This document shows positions 1-9,270 of a DNA stretch of 64,000 nt, one piece after another. The position numbers and the translations under genes were made by a program. The DNA is from Mycolicibacterium porcinum (GTDB taxonomy: Bacteria > Actinomycetota > Actinomycetes > Mycobacteriales > Mycobacteriaceae): assembly GCA_002086835.1 (NCBI GenBank), contig MVIG01000006.1, positions 186,001 through 250,000 of the forward strand. Reading direction: 5' to 3'. The notes under the pieces were generated by a model. That model saw nothing but the letters and a program-made list of their open reading frames with translations. It was not told the DNA's origin and did not search any database. The number at the start of each line of letters is the position of its first letter. The first letter of the stretch is position 1.

Positions 1-678
1 GCGCTGTCGCGGATCCGCCCCGGCACCCGGCTGGTGTCGATCTGTACGGGGGCTTTCGTGCTGGCCGCCGCGGGCCTGCTCGACGGGCGCCCCGCCACCA
101 CGCATTGGCGCTTCGCCGCCGACATGCGCCGGTTGCACCCCGAGGTCCATCTCGACGAGGACATCCTGTTCGTTGATGACGGCGACGTGCTGACCTCGGC
201 GGGCCTGGCTGCCGGAATCGACTTGTGTCTGCACATCATTCGCTCCGACCACGGCGTCCAGGTGGCCAACACGGTGGCCCGCTACTGCGTGGTGCCGCCG
301 TGGCGCGAAGGCGGGCAGGCGCAATTCATCGAGCACGGGTTCGCGGTCACCGACCATGCCTCGACCGCGGCCACACGTGACTGGGCGCTGGAACACCTCG
401 ACGAGGAACTCAGCGTGACCCGGCTGGCCACCCACGCCCACATGAGCGCTCGTACCTTCAATCGGCGCTTCCGTGAGGAGACCGGACAGGCTCCCGGTGC
501 CTGGATCCGCAGCCGCAGGCTGGACCTGGCCCGCGAACTGCTGGAATCCGGGGACCTGTCGGTCGACGAGGTCGCCCGCCGGTCCGGACTGGGCACCGGC
601 GGCAACCTGCGTCACCACCTGCGGCGCGGGCTCGGGATGTCCCCGTCGAGCTACCGCAAGGTGTACCAGGGCGCATAA
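1..678 (+). CDS. GlxA-type transcriptional regulator (DJ-1/PfpI + AraC HTH), 5' truncated by window edge
   Basis: The reading frame is open from the first base, so the gene starts upstream of the window. The visible part begins inside a DJ-1/PfpI-like domain: SICTGAF carries the nucleophile-elbow cysteine typical of GlxA-family regulators, followed by LAAAGLLDGRPATTHW. The C-terminal roughly 95 residues form an AraC/XylS DNA-binding domain with two helix-turn-helices (VTRLATHAHMSARTFNRRF, then LSVDEVARRSGLG). Members of this family are cytoplasmic regulators whose amidase-like domain senses small metabolites; the ligand cannot be told here. The gene ends 22 bp before a carbonic anhydrase-like gene on the same strand, so co-transcription is possible. 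The family assignment is solid; the target is unknown. Confidence 0.9.
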   Translation, partial: ALSRIRPGTRLVSICTGAFVLAAAGLLDGRPATTHWRFAADMRRLHPEVHLDEDILFVDDGDVLTSAGLAAGIDLCLHIIRSDHGVQVANTVARYCVVPPWREGGQAQFIEHGFAVTDHASTAATRDWALEHLDEELSVTRLATHAHMSARTFNRRFREETGQAPGAWIRSRRLDLARELLESGDLSVDEVARRSGLGTGGNLRHHLRRGLGMSPSSYRKVYQGA

Positions 679-700
679 CGCGGCCGGTCGGCTGTCTACC

Positions 701-1231
701 ATGACCGGCATGCCAGAGCCGCTGATCGTGTCCGTCGCCGGTCATACCCCGCAGATCGACCCGGATGCCTGGGTTGCCCCCAATGCCAGTGTGATCGGCC
801 AGGTTTCGCTGGCCGCCGGTACCAGCGTCTGGTACGGCGCCACGCTGCGCGCCGAGGTGGAGCCCATCGAGATCGGGGCGGGCAGCAACATCCAGGACGG
901 GGTGACCGTCCACGTCGACCCGGGTTTCCCATGTCGGGTCGCCACCGGGGTCACCGTGGGCCACAACGTGGTGCTGCACGGCTGCACTGTCGAGCAGGAC
1001 AGCCTGGTGGGGATGGGTGCCGTGGTGCTCAACGGTGCCGTGATCGGTGCCGGCTCGCTGGTAGCCGCCGGTGCGGTGGTGCCGCAGGGCATGGTGGTGC
1101 CGCCACGCTCGCTGGTGGCCGGCGTGCCCGCCAAGGTGCGCCGAGAGCTCAGCGACGACGAGGTCGGCCACAACCAGCTCAACGCGGCGGCCTACACCCA
1201 CCTCACCGGATTGCACCGAGAGGCGGATTGA
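701..1231 (+). CDS. gamma-carbonic anhydrase-like protein (left-handed beta-helix)
   Basis: The protein has 176 residues made almost entirely of hexapeptide repeats (for example VIGQVSLAAG, SVWYGATLRAEVEPIEIG, GAGSLVAAGAVV), the signature of a trimeric left-handed beta-helix. Histidines in TVHVD, VGHNVVLHGC and the spacing between them match the zinc site of gamma-class carbonic anhydrases and the YrdA/PaaY group. The ATG at 701 was chosen; a second in-frame ATG at 710 is equally possible because neither has a strong ribosome-binding site. The 3' end overlaps the convergent aldo/keto reductase gene by 29 bp. The catalytic activity of this subgroup is often unproven, so acyltransferase or hydratase roles remain possible. 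Confidence 0.85.
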   Translation: MTGMPEPLIVSVAGHTPQIDPDAWVAPNASVIGQVSLAAGTSVWYGATLRAEVEPIEIGAGSNIQDGVTVHVDPGFPCRVATGVTVGHNVVLHGCTVEQDSLVGMGAVVLNGAVIGAGSLVAAGAVVPQGMVVPPRSLVAGVPAKVRRELSDDEVGHNQLNAAAYTHLTGLHREAD

Positions 1232-2240
1232 GTTTCGCGAACCCGTCCTGGCGGTAGTACGGGAAGTAGGGGTAAGGCGCGTCCCTGGTACTCGCGGCGT
1301 CCAGCCGCGCCATCTGATGGGCGTCCAACGCCCACCCGACCGCGCCGAGGTTGTCGCGTAGCTGCCGCTCGTCGCGGGCGCCGATGATGACCGAGGACAC
1401 CGTCGGCCTGCGCAGCAGCCAGTTGAGCGCGACCTGCGGGACTGTTCTGCCGGTTTCTGCGGCGATCGCGTCGAGTTCGTCGACGACAGCGTAGAGAAGG
1501 TCGTCGTCGACGGGCGGCCCGGCGTCCGCGGTGGCGTGCAGCCGGCTGTGTTCCGGCAGCGGACGGCCGCGACGGAGTTTCCCGGTGAGTCGGCCCCAGC
1601 CCAGTGGGCTCCACACGAGTGCGCCGACGCCCTCGGCGGTCGCCAACGGCATGAGCTCCCATTCGTAATCGCGCCCGATCAACGAGTAGTACACCTGGTG
1701 TGCGACATACCTTGGGCGATCGCCCTTTTCGGCGAGGCTCAGGGACTTCATCAGTTGCCAGCCGGAGAAGTTCGACACCCCGGTGTAACGCACCTTGCCG
1801 GCCTCGACGAGTGTGTCGAGAGCCTGCAGTACCTCGTCGATCGGGGTGAACGCGTCGTACGCGTGCAATTGGAACAGATCGATGCGGTCGGTCTGCAGAC
1901 GTGTCAGGGCGGAATCGACGGCGCGCAACAGCCGTGCCCGTGACGTTCCCCAGTCCTCGGGACCGGTCGGCAGTGCGGCCTTCGTGGAGATCAGGACGCT
2001 GTCGCGGCGGCCGCGCAGTGCCGCGCCGAGAACCTCTTCCGACGCGCCGTCGGAGTACACGTCCGCCGTGTCGAAGAGGTTGATGCCGGCGTCCAGGCTG
2101 AGGTCGACCATTGTTCGCGCCTGTTTCACCCCGGTGTCGCCCCAGGCGCCGAAGAACTCTCCGCGTCCGCCGAAAGTCGCTGCACCGAAGCTCAACTCGG
2201 AGACCATGAGGTCAGAGTCGCCAACTCTGCGATATTCCAT
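1203..2240 (-). CDS. aldo/keto reductase
   Basis: This NADPH-dependent (beta/alpha)8-barrel oxidoreductase shows the catalytic tetrad: Asp and Tyr in NLFDTADVYSDG, Lys in VLISTKAAL, and His in DLFQLHAYDAF. The cofactor-phosphate-binding end SSVIIGARDERQLRDNL is also visible. Length (345 aa) is normal for the YajO/IolS-like class. The ATG at 2240 is preferred over a GTG at 2246 because an AAGGAG element sits five bases ahead of the ATG and would overlap the GTG. It is divergent from a TetR gene 78 bp away, which probably regulates it. The physiological substrate (aldehyde or ketone) cannot be deduced. Confidence 0.9.
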   Translation of the reverse strand: MEYRRVGDSDLMVSELSFGAATFGGRGEFFGAWGDTGVKQARTMVDLSLDAGINLFDTADVYSDGASEEVLGAALRGRRDSVLISTKAALPTGPEDWGTSRARLLRAVDSALTRLQTDRIDLFQLHAYDAFTPIDEVLQALDTLVEAGKVRYTGVSNFSGWQLMKSLSLAEKGDRPRYVAHQVYYSLIGRDYEWELMPLATAEGVGALVWSPLGWGRLTGKLRRGRPLPEHSRLHATADAGPPVDDDLLYAVVDELDAIAAETGRTVPQVALNWLLRRPTVSSVIIGARDERQLRDNLGAVGWALDAHQMARLDAASTRDAPYPYFPYYRQDGFAKLNPPLGAIR

Positions 2241-2265
2241 TCCCACTCCTTAACGAGACTACTCT

Positions 2266-2308
2266 CCCGATAGGGAACGCGGTACTAACGGGATAATATT
2301 CCTATTAG
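2266..2308. promoter_or_regulatory. shared promoter/operator region between aldo/keto reductase and TetR gene
   Basis: The 78-bp divergent gap is locally AT-rich. It contains an imperfect inverted repeat, ATAGGGAA at about 2270-2277 against TTCCTAT at about 2299-2305, and an AT-rich core GGATAATATTCC at 2291-2302. This is the expected place for a TetR operator acting on both genes, but no known consensus is matched. Confidence 0.35.
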
Positions 2309-2318
2309 AATCAGCAGA

Positions 2319-2906
2319 ATGGCAGCCGAACGCCCCGGCGGGCGCACTGCGGCCGTGCGCAACGCGGTGCTGCGCGCGACGGCCGACCTACTGATCGAGG
2401 CCGGGCTGGACGGTCTGGAACTGACGACGGTGGCCGAGCGGGCCGGCGTCGGCAAGTCCACGCTCTACCGCCGGTGGGGTACGGTGCCGGCGCTGGTGGC
2501 CGACCTGTTGGTCGACATGGCGGATCAGTCGCTGCCCCGGGCCGATACCGGTTCCCTGCGTGGTGATCTGTGGGCCAATGCCAAGCTGGTCCGTCGCACG
2601 CTGAACGACCCCCGCCAAGGCAACCTGTTCAAGGCCGTCATCGCCGCGGCGACGTGTGACCAACGCACCGCCGCGGCGCTGCAGGTTTTCTACGACCGGC
2701 GGATCGCCGAGTGGGCCGGGTGTGTGACCGACGCGGTGGAGCGCGGAGAGGCGCCAGTCGGGACCGATGCCGCCGCAGTCATCCGGCAGGTGTCCGCCCC
2801 GCTCTACTACCAATTCCTCACCAGCACAAGGGCTCTCACCGTCGCAGACGCGCATCGCGCGGTCGACGCCGCCATCGCGGCCGCGGTGGCGGGGGTGTTC
2901 ACCTAG
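2319..2906 (+). CDS. TetR/AcrR family transcriptional regulator
   Basis: The protein is 195 residues long. Its N-terminal helix-turn-helix (ELTTVAERAGVGKSTLYRRW, residues about 35-54) is a textbook TetR domain, and the C-terminal half resembles the TetR_C_16-like ligand domain. It is transcribed divergently from the aldo/keto reductase and its stop overlaps the stop of the convergent MFS gene by 4 bp. Local control of the reductase, and perhaps of the transporter, is inferred from position alone. Confidence 0.9.
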   Translation: MAAERPGGRTAAVRNAVLRATADLLIEAGLDGLELTTVAERAGVGKSTLYRRWGTVPALVADLLVDMADQSLPRADTGSLRGDLWANAKLVRRTLNDPRQGNLFKAVIAAATCDQRTAAALQVFYDRRIAEWAGCVTDAVERGEAPVGTDAAAVIRQVSAPLYYQFLTSTRALTVADAHRAVDAAIAAAVAGVFT

Positions 2907-4183
2907 CGCAGCGGGTGCGCCAGCTCGTCGCGCGGCATCCGCGCCGCCGTCACGGCCACCGCGGCCAGCACGGCCGGCAGCAGCCCGGCCACCAGGAAGA
3001 TCGACTCCATCGAGACCACCTTCGACAGCGGGCCGACGATCGCGAACGACAGCGGCATGAATGCCAGCGACACGAAGAAATCCAGGCTCGAGACCCGTCC
3101 CAGCATCGCCGTCGGCACCCGCCGCTGCAGCAGCGTTCCCCAGATCACCATCCCCGCACCATCGGTGACGCCGATGCAGAAGGTGGCCAGCGCCATCCAC
3201 GGGAACGAGGACGTGACGCCGACGAGCACCAGCGGGACCGAACCGAGCCCCCACATCGCCATCATCGTGGTGAGGTAGCGCCGCGGCATCCGGCGCGAGG
3301 ACACCGTCAACGCACCCAGCGCACTGCCGAATCCGAAGAACGCCAGGATGAATCCGTACGCCCGGGCGCCGTCGGCGAACCGGTCCTGGGCGATGAACGG
3401 CAGCAGTACCTCGATCGGCCCGAGCACCACGAGCACGAACATGCTGGCGAACAGCAGGGTCCAGAGCAGCCATGGGGTCCGCACCATGAACGCGAAACCT
3501 TCACGCAGATCACGTAATACGTGTGGCCGCTGCTCAGGACCCTGCGTGCCGACCGAATCCGCGGTCGGACGGGTGGCGATCAGCAGGACCAGACCGGTGC
3601 CGAACAACGCCGCCACCACGACCGCGCCCAGCGACGGGAACGTCGCGGCGATCACCATGCCGGCCACGGCCGGGCCGACCGAACGCTGGAACACCGGGCG
3701 CACCACGCCCTCAACACCGTTGGCGGCCAACAGTTGTTCCGCAGGCAGGATGCGTGGCAGCAGCGCGCTGTAGGCCGGGAAGAAGAAGGCCGCGGCGATG
3801 CCGAGCGTGGCTGCTGCGACGGCCAGATGCCAGATCTTGAGCAGGTCGAGCAGGCCGAGAGAGGCGACCGTCGTGACCGTCACCAGGTTGACCGTCTCCA
3901 CCGCGATGATGATCGTGCGCTGATTGATCCGGTCGGCGGTGATGCCGCCGACCAGGACGAACGCCACCAGGCCGACCCCCATGCAGGTGGCCACCAGCGA
4001 CAGTGAGGCCGGATCGTTGTCGATCGCGATGACCTGCAACGCCATCACCACAGACCACATGCCCTCGGCGAAGATCGACAACGTGACCGCGGCGATCAGC
4101 AACCGGTACTCGCGGATGCGGAAGGGTGCGAGCACACGCCAGCCACCGGTCTGATCGACCGGTGGCTGGATGTCGTGTTGCAT
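2903..4183 (-). CDS. MFS transporter (EntS/MFS_3-like)
   Basis: This is a polytopic membrane protein of about 426 residues with 10-12 hydrophobic segments. The loop GGITADRINQRTIII between helices 2 and 3 corresponds to the MFS motif A region. It resembles the EntS/MFS_3 group of drug or siderophore exporters. The start is placed at the ATG giving MQHDIQPPV; an upstream in-frame start giving a longer N-terminus is possible. It converges on the TetR gene. The substrate is unknown. Confidence 0.85.
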   Translation of the reverse strand: MQHDIQPPVDQTGGWRVLAPFRIREYRLLIAAVTLSIFAEGMWSVVMALQVIAIDNDPASLSLVATCMGVGLVAFVLVGGITADRINQRTIIIAVETVNLVTVTTVASLGLLDLLKIWHLAVAAATLGIAAAFFFPAYSALLPRILPAEQLLAANGVEGVVRPVFQRSVGPAVAGMVIAATFPSLGAVVVAALFGTGLVLLIATRPTADSVGTQGPEQRPHVLRDLREGFAFMVRTPWLLWTLLFASMFVLVVLGPIEVLLPFIAQDRFADGARAYGFILAFFGFGSALGALTVSSRRMPRRYLTTMMAMWGLGSVPLVLVGVTSSFPWMALATFCIGVTDGAGMVIWGTLLQRRVPTAMLGRVSSLDFFVSLAFMPLSFAIVGPLSKVVSMESIFLVAGLLPAVLAAVAVTAARMPRDELAHPLR

Positions 4184-4258
4184 GCTCACAACATTCGATG
4201 GTGCCCACCCGGAGTGGGTTGAGTCCAACGATTTTCGCCGTGCGAGCCCGGCAGCCGC

Positions 4259-5062
4259 TTACCGCTGGGTGAACTCCGGGCGCCGGTTCTGCTGGAAGGC
4301 TTTGGTGCCCTCGCGGAAATCGTCGGAGACCAGCAGTTGCAGCTGGCCCTTGCGCTCGCGGGCGAAGGCGTCCTCGAGCTCGGTGAGCGTGGCGGCGTTG
4401 ACGGCCTGCTTGGTCTCGCGCAGAGCCACCGCCGGGCCCGAGCGGAGCTTGGCGATGATCTTGTCGACAGCCGCGTCGAACTCGTCGGCCGGGTACACGG
4501 CGCTGATCAGACCCCAGTCGAAGGCGTCGGTAGCGGTGAGGCGATCGGCCAGCAGCGCCAGGCGCATGGCCCGGATCCGGCCGATGTTCGCGGCCACCAG
4601 GGCCGAGGCGCCGCCGTCGGGCATCAACCCGATCTTGGTGAACGCCAACAGGAAGAAGGCCGCTTCCGAGGCCAGCACGACATCGCAGGCCAGAGCCAGA
4701 GAAACTCCGACGCCGGCGGCGGGGCCCTGCACCGCGGCCACGACCGGCTTGGGCAGCGCCACGATGGATGCGACGGCGCGGTTGGCGGCGTCGAGCACGC
4801 CTTCGGCGTCGTGGCTCTTGGCGTTCTGGTCTTCCTCACTGATGCCGGCGCCCGAGCTGAATCCGCGGCCCGCGCCGCCCAGGCGCACTACGCGAACCTC
4901 CGGGTCGGTGGCGGCCAGTTCCATGGCATCGGCGATCGCCACGAGCATGTCCTGGGTCAGCGAATTGAGGCTGTCAGGCCGGTTCAGCGTCACCGCCAGA
5001 ACGCCGCCCTCAAGGGACACGGATACGTCTTTCACGTCGGGGTATGCGTGGGTCGCGGTCAT
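4259..5062 (-). CDS. enoyl-CoA hydratase/isomerase family protein (EchA10/EchA11-like)
   Basis: This is a crotonase-fold protein of 267 residues. The oxyanion-hole segments GFSSGAGIS and GPAAGVGVSLALACD are present. At the active site the sequence KIGLMPDGGAS carries an Asp, as in PaaG-type isomerases, rather than the two glutamates of classical hydratases, so isomerase activity is at least as likely as hydration. It is divergent from mcr, matching the position of echA10/echA11 beside mcr in M. tuberculosis. A role in beta-oxidation of branched or sterol-derived acyl-CoAs is inferred from that context. Confidence 0.88.
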   Translation of the reverse strand: MTATHAYPDVKDVSVSLEGGVLAVTLNRPDSLNSLTQDMLVAIADAMELAATDPEVRVVRLGGAGRGFSSGAGISEEDQNAKSHDAEGVLDAANRAVASIVALPKPVVAAVQGPAAGVGVSLALACDVVLASEAAFFLLAFTKIGLMPDGGASALVAANIGRIRAMRLALLADRLTATDAFDWGLISAVYPADEFDAAVDKIIAKLRSGPAVALRETKQAVNAATLTELEDAFARERKGQLQLLVSDDFREGTKAFQQNRRPEFTQR

Positions 5063-5196
5063 CTATGCACCTTAAGTCTGGCGGGCCGGAGGCCCGCTGG
5101 AAGCGGGGCCGGCTATGGCCATGCCGGTCGAGAAGGTTATACAAGTAAGCTATGTCACCGGTCAACCAAGGCCTAACACGCGAAGGGCGGAAGAGC

Positions 5197-6282
5197 ATGG
5201 CAGGACCATTGCAAGGTTTGCGCGTTGTGGAGCTGGCCGGTATCGGCCCTGGCCCGCACGCGGCGATGATTCTCGGCGATCTGGGTGCCGACGTCGTGCG
5301 GATCGAGCGGCCGGGCAAGGGCACCGGTACGCCCAGCGGCGACACCATGTTGCGCAACCGTCGGTCGGTGGCCGCGGACATGAAGAGCGACGAGGGCCGC
5401 GCGCTGGTGCTCAAGCTCATCGAGAAGGCCGACGTGCTGATCGAGGGCTTCCGGCCGGGCGTCACCGAGCGGTTGGGGCTCGGGCCCGATGACTGCGCCA
5501 AGGTCAACGAACGGCTGATCTACGCCCGCATGACGGGATGGGGCCAGGAGGGCCCGCGGGCCCTGCAGGCCGGCCACGACATCAACTACATCTCGCTCAA
5601 CGGCCTGCTGCATGCGGTCGGGCGCAAGGGCGAGCGGCCGGTGCCGCCGCTGAACCTCGCCGGTGATTTCGGCGGAGGGTCGATGTTCCTGCTCGTCGGC
5701 ATCCTCTCGGCGCTGTTCGAGCGGCAGACCTCGGGCAAGGGGCAGGTGATCGACGCGGCGATGATCGACGGGTCGTCCGTGCTGATGCAGATGATGTGGA
5801 GCTTCCGCAGCCAGGGCATGTGGTCCGACGAGCGTGGTACCAACATGCTCGACACCGGTGCTCCGTACTACGACACCTACGAGACCGCCGACGGCAAGTA
5901 CATGTCGATCGGGGCCATCGAGCCCCAGTTCTACGCCGAGCTGCTCAAGGGCCTGGGGCTCGACGACGCCGACCTTCCCGACCAGAACGACATGGCCCGC
6001 TGGCCCGAGCTGCGCGAGGCGTTCACCAAGGCGTTCGCCGCACACGACCGCGATCACTGGGCCGAGGTGTTCGCCGGCACCGACGCGTGCGCCGCCCCGG
6101 TGCTGTCGTTCGCCGAGGTGCTCACCGAACCGCACATCGCCGAGCGCAACACGTTCTTCGACGAGGGCGGCAACCTGCAGCCGATGCCGGCGCCGCGGTT
6201 CTCCCGCAGCGTTCCGGCGGTGCCGACGCCACCGGGACCGCGCGGGGCCGACACCGAAGCCGTTCTGCGGGACTGGGTTTAG
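5197..6282 (+). CDS. mcr: alpha-methylacyl-CoA racemase
   Basis: This family III CoA-transferase-fold enzyme interconverts (2R)- and (2S)-2-methylacyl-CoA so that branched chains (pristanoyl-CoA, sterol side chains) can enter beta-oxidation. The length of 361 aa and the start [15 protein letters not shown] match mycobacterial MCR closely. The catalytic His in AGHDINY and Asp in GDFGGGS of the MCR pair are both present. The ATG at 5197 has a GGAAGAG element upstream and is preferred over an upstream start at 5152. It is followed after 52 bp by the SDR gene, probably as one operon with the SDR and the nitronate monooxygenase. Confidence 0.95.
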   Translation: MAGPLQGLRVVELAGIGPGPHAAMILGDLGADVVRIERPGKGTGTPSGDTMLRNRRSVAADMKSDEGRALVLKLIEKADVLIEGFRPGVTERLGLGPDDCAKVNERLIYARMTGWGQEGPRALQAGHDINYISLNGLLHAVGRKGERPVPPLNLAGDFGGGSMFLLVGILSALFERQTSGKGQVIDAAMIDGSSVLMQMMWSFRSQGMWSDERGTNMLDTGAPYYDTYETADGKYMSIGAIEPQFYAELLKGLGLDDADLPDQNDMARWPELREAFTKAFAAHDRDHWAEVFAGTDACAAPVLSFAEVLTEPHIAERNTFFDEGGNLQPMPAPRFSRSVPAVPTPPGPRGADTEAVLRDWV

Positions 6283-6334
6283 TTCAACCACATCAGAAGG
6301 TCGGTGCGACGCCGGCCGGGAAGGAATGCGGTAC

Positions 6335-7090
6335 ATGGAGATCAAGGACGCGGTAGCCGTCGTCACCGGCGGTGCCTCCGGCCTGGGCCTGGCGACCACC
6401 AAGCGCCTGCTGGATGCGGGTGCTCAGGTGGTCGTGATCGACCTCAAAGGTGAGGAGGTGGTGGCTGAACTGGGTGATCGGGCCAGGTTCGTCGCCACCG
6501 ACGTCACCGACGAGGCGGGCGTGACCGAGGCGCTCGACGTCGCGGAATCGCTTGGCCCCGTGCGGATCAACGTCAACTGCGCGGGCATCGGCAATGCGAT
6601 CAAGACCCTGTCCAAAAACGGTGCGTTCCCGCTCGACGGCTTCCGCAAGGTGGTCGAGGTCAACCTGATCGGCACGTTCAACGTGATCCGGCTTTCGGCT
6701 GAGCGCATCGCGAAAACCGAGCCGCTCAAGAACGAAGAGCGCGGCGTCATCATCAACACCGCCTCGGTGGCGGCGTTCGACGGGCAGATCGGGCAGGCCG
6801 CCTACTCGGCGTCCAAGGGCGGTGTGGTCGGCATGACCCTGCCGATCGCGCGTGATCTGTCGCGTGAGCTGATCCGGGTGTGCACCATCGCGCCGGGCCT
6901 GTTCAAGACCCCGCTGCTGGGCTCGCTGCCCGAGGAGGCGCAGAAGTCGCTGGGGCAGCAGGTGCCGCACCCGGCCCGGCTCGGCGATCCCGACGAGTAC
7001 GGCGCGCTGGCCGTGCACATCATCGAGAACCCGATGCTCAACGGCGAGGTGATCCGCCTCGACGGCGCCATCCGCATGGCTCCGCGATGA
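6335..7090 (+). CDS. short-chain dehydrogenase, 3-hydroxyacyl-CoA dehydrogenase type II-like (Rv1144 homologue)
   Basis: This Rossmann-fold oxidoreductase of 251 residues has the NAD-binding motif TGGASGLG near residue 12, NCAGIG, and the catalytic YSASK motif. It strongly resembles HSD10/3-hydroxy-2-methylbutyryl-CoA dehydrogenases and the M. tuberculosis protein encoded directly after mcr. The ATG at 6335 was chosen because a GGAAGGA element lies about nine bases upstream; the ATG at 6326 sits too close to it. With Mcr and the crotonase upstream it would supply the oxidation step for 3-hydroxyacyl-CoAs. Confidence 0.92.
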   Translation: MEIKDAVAVVTGGASGLGLATTKRLLDAGAQVVVIDLKGEEVVAELGDRARFVATDVTDEAGVTEALDVAESLGPVRINVNCAGIGNAIKTLSKNGAFPLDGFRKVVEVNLIGTFNVIRLSAERIAKTEPLKNEERGVIINTASVAAFDGQIGQAAYSASKGGVVGMTLPIARDLSRELIRVCTIAPGLFKTPLLGSLPEEAQKSLGQQVPHPARLGDPDEYGALAVHIIENPMLNGEVIRLDGAIRMAPR

Positions 7091-8152
<1,062 letters not shown>

Positions 8153-8200
8153 GCGAGGACTGTGGCCCTGGAAGGGGCAGGCTACGGCAAACTCAAGATG

Positions 8201-8231
8201 GGAAACGCGCGCCGCGAGGCGCGCGTTTTCT
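8201..8231. terminator. bidirectional intrinsic terminator
   Basis: An 11-bp perfect inverted repeat AAACGCGCGCC (8203-8213) / GGCGCGCGTTT (8218-8228) has a GCGA tetraloop and a T-tract on the plus strand. It lies between the nitronate monooxygenase gene and a convergent small ORF and could end both transcripts. Confidence 0.8.
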
Positions 8232-8386
8232 CATACTGCGGTGGGCAGTTCTTGGAAGTCGTCAAACTGCTCGGAGGTTTCACCCTCGACCAGGACATCG
8301 CCGTGGTAGAGAGCCTCGAAGTCAACCTTGATGACATCGGCACTGGTGTCGTCGATCCACATGACACTGAGCGTATGGGTCACCAT
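8231..8386 (-). CDS. small acidic hypothetical protein, 51 aa
   Basis: A minus-strand frame starts at the ATG at 8386 and encodes MVTHTLSVMWIDD... ending ...FDDFQELPTAV. It is rich in Asp and Glu with hydrophobic residues spaced as in beta-strands, and has no signal peptide or cysteines. Its stop codon abuts the bidirectional terminator, as expected of a real transcription unit. No clear ribosome-binding site is visible. I do not recognise the family. The strongly acidic, non-repetitive composition is unlike an antisense artefact of GC-rich DNA. Confidence 0.6.
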   Translation of the reverse strand: MVTHTLSVMWIDDTSADVIKVDFEALYHGDVLVEGETSEQFDDFQELPTAV

Positions 8387-8551
8387 TAAGGAATCTTTGA
8401 GTCACGGTTCGGAAAATGGTGGCAATCCTACTTTTGGGTAGGTTTCTGGCCAGTAGCGCAGCCGGTGCCTGGTGGCTGCGCCGATTTCTACCGCAGGGTC
8501 GCTTCAGACGGGCGCAGCCCTGGTGTGGAAATCGATGAACTGGCTGGGGTC

Positions 8552-9088
8552 TCACACGGCCGGCTTCGTGACGTGGATGGGGTTGGTGCCGTTCAGCGCG
8601 ATCCAGGTCACCACCGCGACCGCGACGCCGATCACCACGAGGCCGACCGCGGCTCTGGCCGACACTCGGGAACGGCCGAACACCCGCTCATCGATCGAGA
8701 ACGAGCCTGCGCCGGTGAACAGCAGCGCCGCGGCGCCGAACGCGGCCAGGAACGGGACGTTGAACGGCTGCGACCAGAAGGCGTCGGTCGACACGTTCAC
8801 CGCCCAGGCGTCGACCATCGCGCCGATCACCGCGCACGCGGCCAGCGGCGTGAGGACCCCGAACAGCAGGCCGATGCCGCCGAGCGTTTCGGCCGCGGTC
8901 ACCATGAACGCGCCGAACCCGGGCAGCCGCCACCCGCTGGATTCCATGAATCCCACGGCGGTGCCGAAGTCGAATGCCTTGATCAGACCGGCCTGCAACA
9001 TCGTGGCGCCGACGGCGACGCGCAGGATGAGCAGCCCGGTATCGGTCATGCGGGTGGTCGCGGTGTCGGCGACGGTGGTGTCGGTCAT
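8552..9088 (-). CDS. DoxX family membrane protein
   Basis: This is a 178-residue protein with four predicted transmembrane helices in the order expected for DoxX (LLILRVAVGATMLQAGLIKAF; FMVTAAETLGGIGLLFGVL; AACAVIGAMVDAW; AALLFTGAGSFSIDERVFG) plus a C-terminal helix. The motif GAGSFSIDE before the last helix is common in DoxX/DoxD proteins. In M. tuberculosis a DoxX protein has been linked to thiol-based redox homeostasis. The gene is divergent from the mmpL gene and may share its regulatory region. The exact role is unknown. Confidence 0.85.
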   Translation of the reverse strand: MTDTTVADTATTRMTDTGLLILRVAVGATMLQAGLIKAFDFGTAVGFMESSGWRLPGFGAFMVTAAETLGGIGLLFGVLTPLAACAVIGAMVDAWAVNVSTDAFWSQPFNVPFLAAFGAAALLFTGAGSFSIDERVFGRSRVSARAAVGLVVIGVAVAVVTWIALNGTNPIHVTKPAV

Positions 9089-9229
9089 AGTGATCTAGAC
9101 CCCGCCCTGCTGCAGAACTCATCGGCCGGGAAGCGCGTCACGCCCGGCGGCGCTGCCCGGGCCGATGAACCCTTTGACGTCGGCGTCCGTATCTAGGGCA
9201 AGGACGACGTTGACGCCGGAAACTTACCG

Positions 9230-9244
9230 CTGTTAACTTAACGG
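9230..9244. promoter_or_regulatory. palindrome upstream of mmpL (possible TetR operator)
   Basis: The sequence CTGTTAACTTAACGG centres on GTTAA-C-TTAAC, a perfect 5-bp inverted repeat around one base, with a further C/G match outside. It lies 27 bp upstream of the mmpL TTG start, within the divergent doxX-mmpL gap. The TetR gene that follows mmpL is the natural candidate to bind it. Confidence 0.45.
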
Positions 9245-9270
9245 CGATATTCTTCGGGGAAGGACGCGCA

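Noticed and set aside
5063..5196. Possible KstR-type operator between the crotonase gene and mcr
   Set aside because: The AT-rich stretch around 5135-5155 does not match the KstR or KstR2 consensus palindromes, so no site is claimed.
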